A program made the position numbers and the translations under genes. Of a DNA stretch of 13,300 bases, positions 1 through 5,737 are shown piece after piece (the first letter of the stretch is position 1; every line of letters begins with the position of its first letter). Below the pieces are notes generated by a model that did no database searches, had not been told where the DNA came from, and saw only the letters and a program-made list of their open reading frames with translations. Location: contig JANQJT010000276.1 in NCBI GenBank assembly GCA_028281485.1, positions 1 to 13,300 on the forward strand. Direction: 5' to 3'. This DNA comes from Phycisphaeraceae bacterium. GTDB lineage: Bacteria > Planctomycetota > Phycisphaerae > Phycisphaerales > Zrk34.

Positions 1-186
1 GACGTGATCCGTCACCGCTGGGACGTCTACCGTGCGGAGACCGAGCCGGTGCTGGCGCACTATCCAGACGAACTCCAGGCGAGCATCAGCGCCCTGGGAA
101 CGCCGGCCGAGGTGTTCGTGAACGTGCTGACCGAGGCGATTCCCGTGCAAAACGAGCTGATCGGTTCGAAGCCCGTCGGGGTTTGA
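1..186 (+). CDS. C-terminal fragment, adenylate-kinase-like nucleotide kinase (partial)
   Basis: The reading frame is open from the first base of the window and ends in TGA at 184-186, so this is the last 61 codons of a gene that begins outside. The visible peptide has an arginine-rich start (DVIRHRWDVYRAETEPVL) followed by a tyrosine, an acidic linker and a hydrophobic tail. This resembles the C-terminal helices of adenylate kinases, in which an R..Y...T.PL..YY segment follows the lid domain and a short V/I-rich end closes the protein. Adenylate kinase interconverts AMP and ATP with two ADP in the cytoplasm. The ATP-binding loop lies outside the window, so the assignment rests on this tail alone; another P-loop nucleotide kinase is possible. 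A strong terminator follows 38 bases after the stop, so this is the last gene of its transcript. Confidence 0.5.
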   Translation, partial: DVIRHRWDVYRAETEPVLAHYPDELQASISALGTPAEVFVNVLTEAIPVQNELIGSKPVGV

Positions 187-224
187 GGAGGCACTGATCC
201 CTTCGATTCGACCGAGATCGCGAG

Positions 225-248
225 CCCCGGCCCCGAGCCGGGGTTTTT
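225..248 (+). terminator. Rho-independent terminator after the kinase fragment
   Basis: A 7-bp perfect GC stem (CCCCGGC at 225-231 with GCCGGGG at 237-243, 5-nt loop) is followed directly by five T (244-248). It separates the upstream kinase gene from the sulfatase. Confidence 0.85.
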
Positions 249-342
249 ACTTGCGCAGACGAGTATCCGTCGATCGTAAGACGTGTACGGATAGGTTCTG
301 TAGAATCGTGTCACCGTCAAACGAGGCACAGGAGGATTGTCA

Positions 343-1791
343 ATGCGGCGCAGCGTGGTTACCGGAGTAATGTTGGGTGTGTTGTTGCTGTGTGCATCAA
401 CAGGGTGTGCATCGGAGCAAGCGACGCGACCGAACGTGGTGGTGTTGCTTGTCGATGACATGGGTTGGCGTGACATCGAGCCTTACGGGCAGGACTACTA
501 CGAGACGCCGCACATCGCGGCGCTGGCCGAGCAGTCGGTACGGTTCACGTCCGCTTACGCGTCGGGAGCGGTGTGTTCACCGACGCGCGCGGCGTTGCTG
601 ACGGGACGACACCCGGTTCGTGTGAACATCACGGACTGGATTCCGGGGATGCGTGAGCGGTCGATCAAGGATCACCGGTTAAATCAGCCGCGCGATCGCG
701 ATGAGTTGGCGCTAGAAGAGGTAACGCTGGCGGAGGTGATGAAGCAAGCGGGGTATCAGACGTGGTTCGTGGGCAAGTGGCACCTGGGAGGTGACGGGTT
801 CGGCCCGGAACAGCAGGGGTTTGACGTCAACATCGGCGGGCAGCACAAGGGCAGCCCGGGATACGCGGGTGGGTACTTCGCGGGCGAGGACGGCGCGTGG
901 GCGACGATGCCGGGTATGGACGAGGCTGGCAAGTATCCGGCTGGGGCGCACCTGACCGAGGAGCTGACGCACGAGGCGCTGGCGCTGATCAAGAACCGCG
1001 ATGCCGACAAGCCGTTCCTGTTGTATTTCTCGTATTACAACGTGCACACGCCGCTGCACCGCGTGCCCGAGACGATCGACTACTACGAGCGGAAGCTGCC
1101 GCAGTACCTGGCGGCTCAACCGGAGCGCAAGGTGCGGGCCGACTACGCGTCGATGGTGGGGTCGGTGGACGCGAGCGTGGGGCGGGTGATGGGGATGTTG
1201 AAGGACGCGGGGTTGGACGAAAACACGATCGTGGTGTTTACCAGCGACAACGGCGGGCTGCGCTGGGCGACGGACAACCGCCCGCTGCGCAGCGGCAAGG
1301 GTTGGTTGTATGAGGGTGGCATACGCGTGCCGCTGCTCGTGCGAGCACCCGGTGTGAGCGGCGACGAAGACACGGTGGTCGTGAGCACGGACGTGATGCC
1401 GACGCTGTTGGAACTGACGGGTGTGGGCAAGCGGGAATCGTTGCACGCCGACGGCGAGAGCTTTGCGAGTCGATTGAGAAACGAACCGCTGACGATCCGG
1501 CGCGCATCGGTGTGTTGGCACTACCCGCACTACCACGGGCAGGGCTGGGCGCCGGGGGCGGCGATCCGCGCGGGCGACTGGAAGCTGATCGCGTTCTACC
1601 ACGACGACAGGGTCGAGCTGTACAACCTGAAGACCGACCCGAACGAGAAGCGGGACTTGTCGAAGACCCAGCCCCGCAAGGCGGCGGAGCTGTTGGCGCA
1701 GCTTCGGCAATGGCAGGCGGAGATGGGCGCGGCGATGCCGACGCCGCGGGATCAAGACGGAGCGTATCGTGTTCTTCGCGGCACCGAGTAA
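343..1791 (+). CDS. Lipoprotein sulfatase, type I (formylglycine-dependent), S1 family
   Basis: The 482-aa protein hydrolyses a sulfate ester; in planctomycetes such enzymes usually act on sulfated algal polysaccharides. The ATG at 343 is preferred over the TTG at 337 because a strong GGAGG (331-335) sits 7 nt before it. Residues 1-22 form an export signal (RR, hydrophobic stretch, then STGC as a slightly atypical lipobox), placing the enzyme in the periplasm on a lipid anchor. Family signatures are all present: metal-binding D38-D39 in VDDMGW, the modifiable cysteine in CSPTR (C78, R82) followed by TGRHP, GKWHLG (144-149), histidine in VHTP (H235) and TSDNGG (D302, N303). C78 would need conversion to formylglycine by a maturase not seen here. 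A possible -10 element, TAGAAT, lies at 301-306, but no convincing -35. The polysaccharide substrate cannot be told from this sequence. Confidence 0.93.
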   Translation: MRRSVVTGVMLGVLLLCASTGCASEQATRPNVVVLLVDDMGWRDIEPYGQDYYETPHIAALAEQSVRFTSAYASGAVCSPTRAALLTGRHPVRVNITDWIPGMRERSIKDHRLNQPRDRDELALEEVTLAEVMKQAGYQTWFVGKWHLGGDGFGPEQQGFDVNIGGQHKGSPGYAGGYFAGEDGAWATMPGMDEAGKYPAGAHLTEELTHEALALIKNRDADKPFLLYFSYYNVHTPLHRVPETIDYYERKLPQYLAAQPERKVRADYASMVGSVDASVGRVMGMLKDAGLDENTIVVFTSDNGGLRWATDNRPLRSGKGWLYEGGIRVPLLVRAPGVSGDEDTVVVSTDVMPTLLELTGVGKRESLHADGESFASRLRNEPLTIRRASVCWHYPHYHGQGWAPGAAIRAGDWKLIAFYHDDRVELYNLKTDPNEKRDLSKTQPRKAAELLAQLRQWQAEMGAAMPTPRDQDGAYRVLRGTE

Positions 1792-2138
1792 TTCGTACAG
1801 ACGTATTGGAACTCAGTGGCGAAGGGGTGTGTTTGGGGTGGGTATCGTCTGCCGTTGCGGGGCGGTGTTCTTTCGCCGTGCCGGGGGAACTCTGAGAGAG
1901 CCATCTGTTCGGGCCGCGTAGCGAACGACGCGATCGCGTGCGCGATGGCGTTGCTCGGTGCGTGCCGATCGGGTGTGTGTCGGTCATTTCCACGTGAAGT
2001 TCGTATAGAAAGGGCTCAACCCGGAAACGGCAATGGATGATGAGTTTGGCGGTGTGTGGTGTGACGGTGATGGTGGCGCGTCGGCGTCGGCATCGGTGAG
2101 TTAGGTAGCACGTTCTGATACGGATTGAGAGGGTCGCG
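1792..2138. other. Intergenic stretch without a recognised gene
   Basis: No convincing coding region is seen on either strand between the sulfatase and the tRNA promoter; open frames here have no ribosome site and unconvincing composition. No clear terminator was found for the sulfatase. A perfect 12-bp palindrome ACGCGATCGCGT lies at 1928-1939, of unknown meaning. Confidence 0.5.
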
Positions 2139-2167
2139 TTGGAGCCCGCCCGCGGTGATGCTATGAT
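2139..2167 (+). promoter_or_regulatory. Original host promoter of tRNA-Gly, now orphaned
   Basis: TTGGAG (2139-2144) and TATGAT (2162-2167) are separated by exactly 17 bases, a good sigma-70-like arrangement. The -10 ends 12 bases before the tRNA 5' end at 2179. Because the prophage splits the tRNA gene, this promoter now transcribes only the 5' half and continues into phage DNA. Confidence 0.6.
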
Positions 2168-2177
2168 GCGTCCTCGC

Positions 2178-2216
2178 CGCGGGCGTAACTCAATTGGTAG
2201 AGTGTCAGCCTTCCAA
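2178..2216 (+). repeat. attL: left copy of the 39-bp attachment repeat
   Basis: Identical to 11924-11962. The copies diverge at 2177/11923 upstream and 2217/11963 downstream. The downstream limit coincides with the 3' end of the anticodon loop (CTTCCAA, 2210-2216), which is the likely strand-exchange region. The flanking five bases are TCAGC on the left and ACTAC on the phage side. Confidence 0.9.
2179..2216 (+). pseudogene. Orphan 5' half of tRNA-Gly(TCC)
   Basis: These 38 bases match the acceptor 5' strand, D arm, anticodon-stem 5' strand and whole anticodon loop of the intact tRNA at 11925. The 3' half is absent, replaced by phage sequence, so no functional tRNA can form. It still lies behind the original host promoter. 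Confidence 0.88.
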
Positions 2217-2227
2217 ACTACCCGGAT

Positions 2228-2259
2228 GTTGTGCTCACATTCTGCATAATCGGCACAAC
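2228..2259. repeat. Inverted repeat overlapping the left-end promoter
   Basis: GTTGTGC (2228-2234) and GCACAAC (2253-2259) are perfect 7-bp inverted arms separated by 18 bases. One arm falls in the promoter spacer and the other around the predicted start point. This could be an operator, or arm sites for integrase beside attL; the sequence does not decide. Confidence 0.45.
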
Positions 2260-2267
2260 CGTGTCAA
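2239..2267 (-). promoter_or_regulatory. Outward promoter at the left prophage end (candidate early promoter)
   Basis: Reading the minus strand, a perfect TTGACA (2262-2267) is followed after exactly 17 bases by CAGAAT (2239-2244; 4 of 6 matches to TATAAT). In the prophage it points left, across attL into host DNA, where no minus-strand gene follows. In the excised circle the same transcript would cross attP and reach the methyltransferase GTG at 11792 after a leader of roughly 185 nt. No comparable promoter was found in 11793-11924 on the minus strand. Confidence 0.5.
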
Positions 2268-2380
2268 CAACTTGTTCATTTTTTCTTTGTGTTCCAAGCA
2301 GATTACGCCAAACATAAATTAGCATTAGCGACCTCACGCGCGAATCTATATCTACTTTCGTTTATATCATTATCAGGCTA

Positions 2381-2977
2381 CTAGGGGAGAGGCATTGTGG
2401 GAAATGACCTGTCCTCTTCCACATAATGATCGCGAGTTACTGTTAGCAATCGTGCTATAGCAACGACTTCATTTATATAAATAACTTTAGGTTCACATTT
2501 ATACAGGTTTCCCGGATTGGGCGGATATGGAATTTCCAGCTTTGAGTAAAAATCTAATTTGCTAATCTGATCCACTACTTCTTTTGAATCAAACGTGAGC
2601 CGTGCGTGATTTGCCGCCACATCTGTAATCGAATGCGCAAACATGTTTCGTATTTTCTGAATGCGTTCGATGTTTTTGAATGTCACTTTTCCATAATGCC
2701 CCATGCAGTGAAGCCATATATTTCTTGCAGAGGCTGTAAGATAATGGGAACCTGGCGAAAACAGTTTTTTGTATGCTTCCTTGTTGCAAGCCTCCATCGG
2801 TATTGCGTGATCTTTAACGAATTCGTATAGCAAGTCATCTAGAAGACAACATCCCACGATAGCAACTACTCTGTCGGGACCGCTTTCAAGCTCTTGAAAT
2901 ACTGTATCGGTGTACTCTTGCCCGAGTTTCTCTTCGCCTGCGTAGCAATCATATGGCCTCGGTTTATACTGTTTCAT
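2381..2977 (-). CDS. MltR/HEPN-like cargo protein
   Basis: The 198-aa, mostly helical protein has the layout of the MltR (mannitol repressor) family: a DRVVAIVGCCLLDDLLYEF helix (about 35-53), a LFSPGSHYLTASARN segment (72-86) corresponding to the conserved F..PL.SFSAKI region, and KIRNMFAHS (108-116). The last contains R110-x4-H115, the same spacing as the catalytic RNase motif of HEPN proteins. The start has a good AGGAG 7 nt upstream, and a separate promoter lies between it and the integrase. The gene and its flanks are clearly more AT-rich than the rest of the phage and the host. With no sugar genes nearby, a role as mannitol repressor is unlikely. A defence, superinfection-exclusion or toxin role is inferred from position and motif; no partner antitoxin gene is seen. 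The RNase activity is hypothetical. Confidence 0.65.
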   Translation of the reverse strand: MKQYKPRPYDCYAGEEKLGQEYTDTVFQELESGPDRVVAIVGCCLLDDLLYEFVKDHAIPMEACNKEAYKKLFSPGSHYLTASARNIWLHCMGHYGKVTFKNIERIQKIRNMFAHSITDVAANHARLTFDSKEVVDQISKLDFYSKLEIPYPPNPGNLYKCEPKVIYINEVVAIARLLTVTRDHYVEEDRSFPTMPLP

Positions 2978-3001
2978 GACTGCTCTCCTATAACAACCAT
3001 T

Positions 3002-3030
3002 AATATAGAATATGTTTAATTATCAGTCGA
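3002..3030 (-). promoter_or_regulatory. Promoter of the MltR/HEPN-like cargo gene
   Basis: On the minus strand TCGACT (3025-3030; 4 of 6) precedes TATATT (3002-3007) with a 17-base spacer, 25 bases before the start codon. A private promoter is typical of prophage cargo (moron) genes expressed during lysogeny. Confidence 0.5.
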
Positions 3031-3034
3031 TAGT

Positions 3035-3910
3035 TTATTCTCGCATTTTGTCAACTGCTTCTAGTACATCGTACGCACCTCGATCCGTATACGCCGCCGT
3101 CGATCTCACGTCACGATGCCCTAACAATAACCCGGCAGCATGCACACCGCCTTTCTCTGCGAACCGCGTCGCCGCGTTGTGCCTTAGCCGGTGGGGCGTC
3201 CAGTCGGCACAACCGCATCGCTTAATCGCTCTCTTTATTTCCTCGCGGTATGTGCGGGCGTTATATGTCCCGCCTCTTTGATTTACGAATACATACCCCG
3301 CCTTCCTCAACGGTCGTAGCTCTCGTTGATTCTCCCGCAGGATGGCGACGTGCCTTTCGTAGCCCAGGTGCTGCGTCTTGTGCTTCGCTGGCGTGTAGAT
3401 CCACACAGGCCGCGACATATCGATTAGGTCGTACCGCATTGCGCACAATTCACTAGAACGCATCCCCGTCGCCAACTGCAATCGCACCATGCGTCGCAGT
3501 GTTGGCGATAAATATCCTAGTGTTGATTGGACTGCATCCACCGGAGCCGATCTAACCGGATGAGTTTCCCTTGCCTCTGATCTTCCATACTTCAATGGCT
3601 CCACTGCCTGCCAGATCGTCAATACACCTGGAGCGGCGTATCCCTTACTGATACACCACCGTATGAATCTGCGCATACGTCCCATCCGTGCGTTGATCGT
3701 CGTCCGAGCCAGTCCTCGCTTAATCATCGATGACCGAACTTGCAACACCGCATCTACATCTATTTCATCCAAGGCTACCGTTCCGTAACCCTGCAGTGGG
3801 ACAAGCGCATGCTGCATATTCACGGCCTCGCGTGTTTGCTCGCCTTGTGCGTCCCGGTAGTAGCCATAACACCACCCCAGATAGCGTTGCATCAACTCAG
3901 ACAACAGCAT
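3035..3910 (-). CDS. int: Tyrosine recombinase (phage integrase)
   Basis: The 291-aa enzyme has the usual two-part structure: an N-terminal SAM-like DNA-binding region (about 1-95) and a C-terminal catalytic domain. All catalytic residues are visible: R151 in ATGMRSSEL, K176 or K178 in the KHK hairpin, H240-x2-R243 (HRLRH), H265 in LLGHRDV and the nucleophile Y274 in AAYTD. It would catalyse exchange between attP and the anticodon loop of tRNA-Gly. The ATG at 3910 lies 8 bases after the stop of the DUF2726 gene with a weak GAGAG ribosome site, so the two are probably co-transcribed. No excisionase gene was recognised; one of the small genes may serve or none may be needed. Confidence 0.95.
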   Translation of the reverse strand: MLLSELMQRYLGWCYGYYRDAQGEQTREAVNMQHALVPLQGYGTVALDEIDVDAVLQVRSSMIKRGLARTTINARMGRMRRFIRWCISKGYAAPGVLTIWQAVEPLKYGRSEARETHPVRSAPVDAVQSTLGYLSPTLRRMVRLQLATGMRSSELCAMRYDLIDMSRPVWIYTPAKHKTQHLGYERHVAILRENQRELRPLRKAGYVFVNQRGGTYNARTYREEIKRAIKRCGCADWTPHRLRHNAATRFAEKGGVHAAGLLLGHRDVRSTAAYTDRGAYDVLEAVDKMRE

Positions 3911-3918
3911 TTGGCTCT

Positions 3919-4431
3919 CTATCGTCCATTACTTGCACCCTGCTTAACCGCGATCTGTTCACGCAGCGCAGCAGTGTCGTAACTTTGCGACACTTTCACT
4001 CGCAGGATTGGTAACCCCGCAGATGCCAATGCGGCATCTACGAATCTGTCTCGCGCCTGTCGATCCGCTCTGTTGTGCGATTTGTCATCCAATTCAATGA
4101 CCAGTACTGGCGCCATCGTCTCCCGATCGAGCAACACATAATCGACATGCTTGGATCGAATCTTGTTCGACTCTGCCAGCTTCTTCGCAGCCGACTTCAC
4201 ATAGATGACATCCGCCAGACGCACCTTTGCAATTAGCCGCTGATTTTCCTGATCCATCACGGATTCCAGCACTCGATAGAAGTTGGTCTCCGCTGGTGAA
4301 AACAGACGCTTAGATATCCCGTAGGTCACCTCGGCCGATGGTTCTTCCGGCTTCCCACCTTTTGGTCCTTCGATGCCAATCAATTTCAGAAACTGCCCCA
4401 AACACCCTGCGTTATTTTGATTCCCGGACAT
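3919..4431 (-). CDS. DUF2726 protein, PD-(D/E)XK nuclease-like fold
   Basis: This 170-aa protein opens with a Gly/Pro-rich region (1-33). Next comes a domain with the DUF2726 pattern: LFSPAETNFYRVL (43-55), a strand ending in VRLADVIYV, then KHVDYVLLDRETMAPVLVIE leading into ELDDKSHNR, and RDRFVDAALASAGLPILRV. The aspartate of VDYVL and the E-x-D of VIELDD match the catalytic pattern of the restriction-endonuclease-like fold to which this family is related. A conserved AGLP-I-RV closes the fold, as in Vsr/DUF559-like proteins. AAGGAG lies 6 nt before the ATG. It sits between the secretin and the integrase. It could act on DNA during integration, excision or competition with other elements; no activity is demonstrated by the sequence. 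Confidence 0.75.
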   Translation of the reverse strand: MSGNQNNAGCLGQFLKLIGIEGPKGGKPEEPSAEVTYGISKRLFSPAETNFYRVLESVMDQENQRLIAKVRLADVIYVKSAAKKLAESNKIRSKHVDYVLLDRETMAPVLVIELDDKSHNRADRQARDRFVDAALASAGLPILRVKVSQSYDTAALREQIAVKQGASNGR

Positions 4432-4462
4432 GCGATACTCCTTAGAAATAAGAGCATCAAAA

Positions 4463-5737
4463 CTACTCTGACCCTATACCGGACGCAATTCGATACGTCC
4501 TCGCCCATACCTGTATCTTCTGCGTCTGTCGATCCTCTTCTTTCACGCTGCGGAATATCCCGTCCACCGCATCGAGCCTACGCGTCCGCTGTAGACTACC
4601 CAGCAGATACACGCCGCCTGATTGGACCACCGCCCGCGTCTGGAACTCTTGCTGATTCACAATCGGCACGCCTTCATTGAACCCCACGACCTCGGACATG
4701 CTCGTATTGATACCAAGCCTGGCACGCCCCGCCCCCACGTCTCTCACCTTCGCCTCTACCTGCAATCCCGTACGGATCGTATCGAAGCCGACCGTTGTCA
4801 CCGTCCCCTGATCGCTCACGTTTCTTCGTGGAATGCGCACATCTTCGCCGTCTGTAACCCTCGCCATCTCCCCATCACTCATCACGAACATTGGAGCCGC
4901 CAGCAGGTCTAAGGCCTCGACTCTCCGTTCTGCCTCGAGTACCGCCGTCAACGCCGCCGCGGCGTTCGTAGCACTCGTATAGTCGCCAGCAGAAGCCGCA
5001 GCAAAACTAACACCGACCTCAATGGCCGGCTCCGCATGTAGCCCCAGCGTTTCCGCTTCACCGTTTCGCGTTGATATGACATAGAGTTGCACCACCCAGG
5101 AATCCGCCTCAGCGTCTTCTACCTTGTCCAGCAATTCCGCAACGCGATGCAGCACGCCCACGCGGTCACCAACAACCACCAAACCATCCTCATACGCGAC
5201 CACACGGCCAATCTTAGACAGCATCACACCCACGGCCTGTGTCAGCCCTTCCTTGTCCAATCGCTTCACACGACGCACGTACAGCCCTCTATCCTCATCC
5301 CGTAATTCACCGATGAAGTAGCTCGACCCACTGACCGTCAGCTCTACGCCCATCCTTCGAGCAACCAAAGCCAGAAGCTCCCCGACTTCCACGTCGGCAA
5401 CCTCCACCGACACGGGCCGACTGTCCAGCGATTGCGCGACCACGATGGACACGCCAGTCTTATCAGCCACCAGCCTCGCAAACGAGAACATCGGCATACG
5501 CTCCACCGACAGCGTTAAATGCTCGCCTTTCTCACGGACCGCCAACGATGCCTTGGGCTCCCTCTCTAACTGCGCGTAGAGCCTCTCGAACTCCGGCAGT
5601 TGTTCCGACGTTGATGTCGCCTGCGGCATCTCGCAGCCCGTCAGCGTAACCAAGACGCAGCCAAGAACCATCGCCAAGCAGCACCCGCCGCCGCTTCCAT
5701 TCGATCGATTCGATCGTTTCACCTTTGCACGGTCCAT
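4463..5737 (-). CDS. Lipoprotein secretin, pIV-like phage export channel
   Basis: The 424-aa protein should form the outer-membrane ring through which virions leave. The ATG at 5737 is chosen because it supplies a basic n-region (DRAKVKRSNR) before a hydrophobic stretch ending in the lipobox LTGC (Cys35); GGAG lies 12 nt upstream. After the lipid anchor come a linker, an N0/N1-like region (about 60-175: SFARLVADKTGVSIVV, PVSVEVADVEVGELLALV) and the secretin core. The core shows the TGLQVEAKVRDVG strand, the S..V.....VPIVNQQEFQTRAVVQSGG run and the final YLLGSL beta-lip motif. A lipidated secretin may reach the outer membrane without a separate pilotin. It follows zot and overlaps its 3' end by 206 bases. 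It is homologous to PilQ/GspD, but the context makes it the phage protein. Confidence 0.9.
   Translation of the reverse strand: MDRAKVKRSNRSNGSGGGCCLAMVLGCVLVTLTGCEMPQATSTSEQLPEFERLYAQLEREPKASLAVREKGEHLTLSVERMPMFSFARLVADKTGVSIVVAQSLDSRPVSVEVADVEVGELLALVARRMGVELTVSGSSYFIGELRDEDRGLYVRRVKRLDKEGLTQAVGVMLSKIGRVVAYEDGLVVVGDRVGVLHRVAELLDKVEDAEADSWVVQLYVISTRNGEAETLGLHAEPAIEVGVSFAAASAGDYTSATNAAAALTAVLEAERRVEALDLLAAPMFVMSDGEMARVTDGEDVRIPRRNVSDQGTVTTVGFDTIRTGLQVEAKVRDVGAGRARLGINTSMSEVVGFNEGVPIVNQQEFQTRAVVQSGGVYLLGSLQRTRRLDAVDGIFRSVKEEDRQTQKIQVWARTYRIASGIGSE

Noticed and set aside
712..1755. Long minus-strand open frame (347 codons) opposite the sulfatase
   Set aside because: It is the antisense of a clear sulfatase gene; composition is Arg/Val/His-rich without motifs or a ribosome site.
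1238..1993. Minus-strand open frame of 251 codons
   Set aside because: Low-complexity Ser/Pro/Arg product, mostly antisense to the sulfatase; a shadow of GC-rich DNA.
1816..2040. 74-codon plus-strand frame after the sulfatase
   Set aside because: No ribosome site, no motif, and unconvincing composition.
2178..2216. XerCD/dif-type integration as in cholera phage
   Set aside because: The repeat is half a tRNA gene and the phage has a complete tyrosine integrase; no dif-like site is seen.
2253..2259. Terminator of the cargo gene made from the GTTGTGC/GCACAAC arms
   Set aside because: The loop is 18 nt and no T-run follows on the minus strand.
2381..2977. Mannitol operon repressor
   Set aside because: Only the family fold matches; there are no sugar transport or dehydrogenase genes, and the gene is phage cargo.
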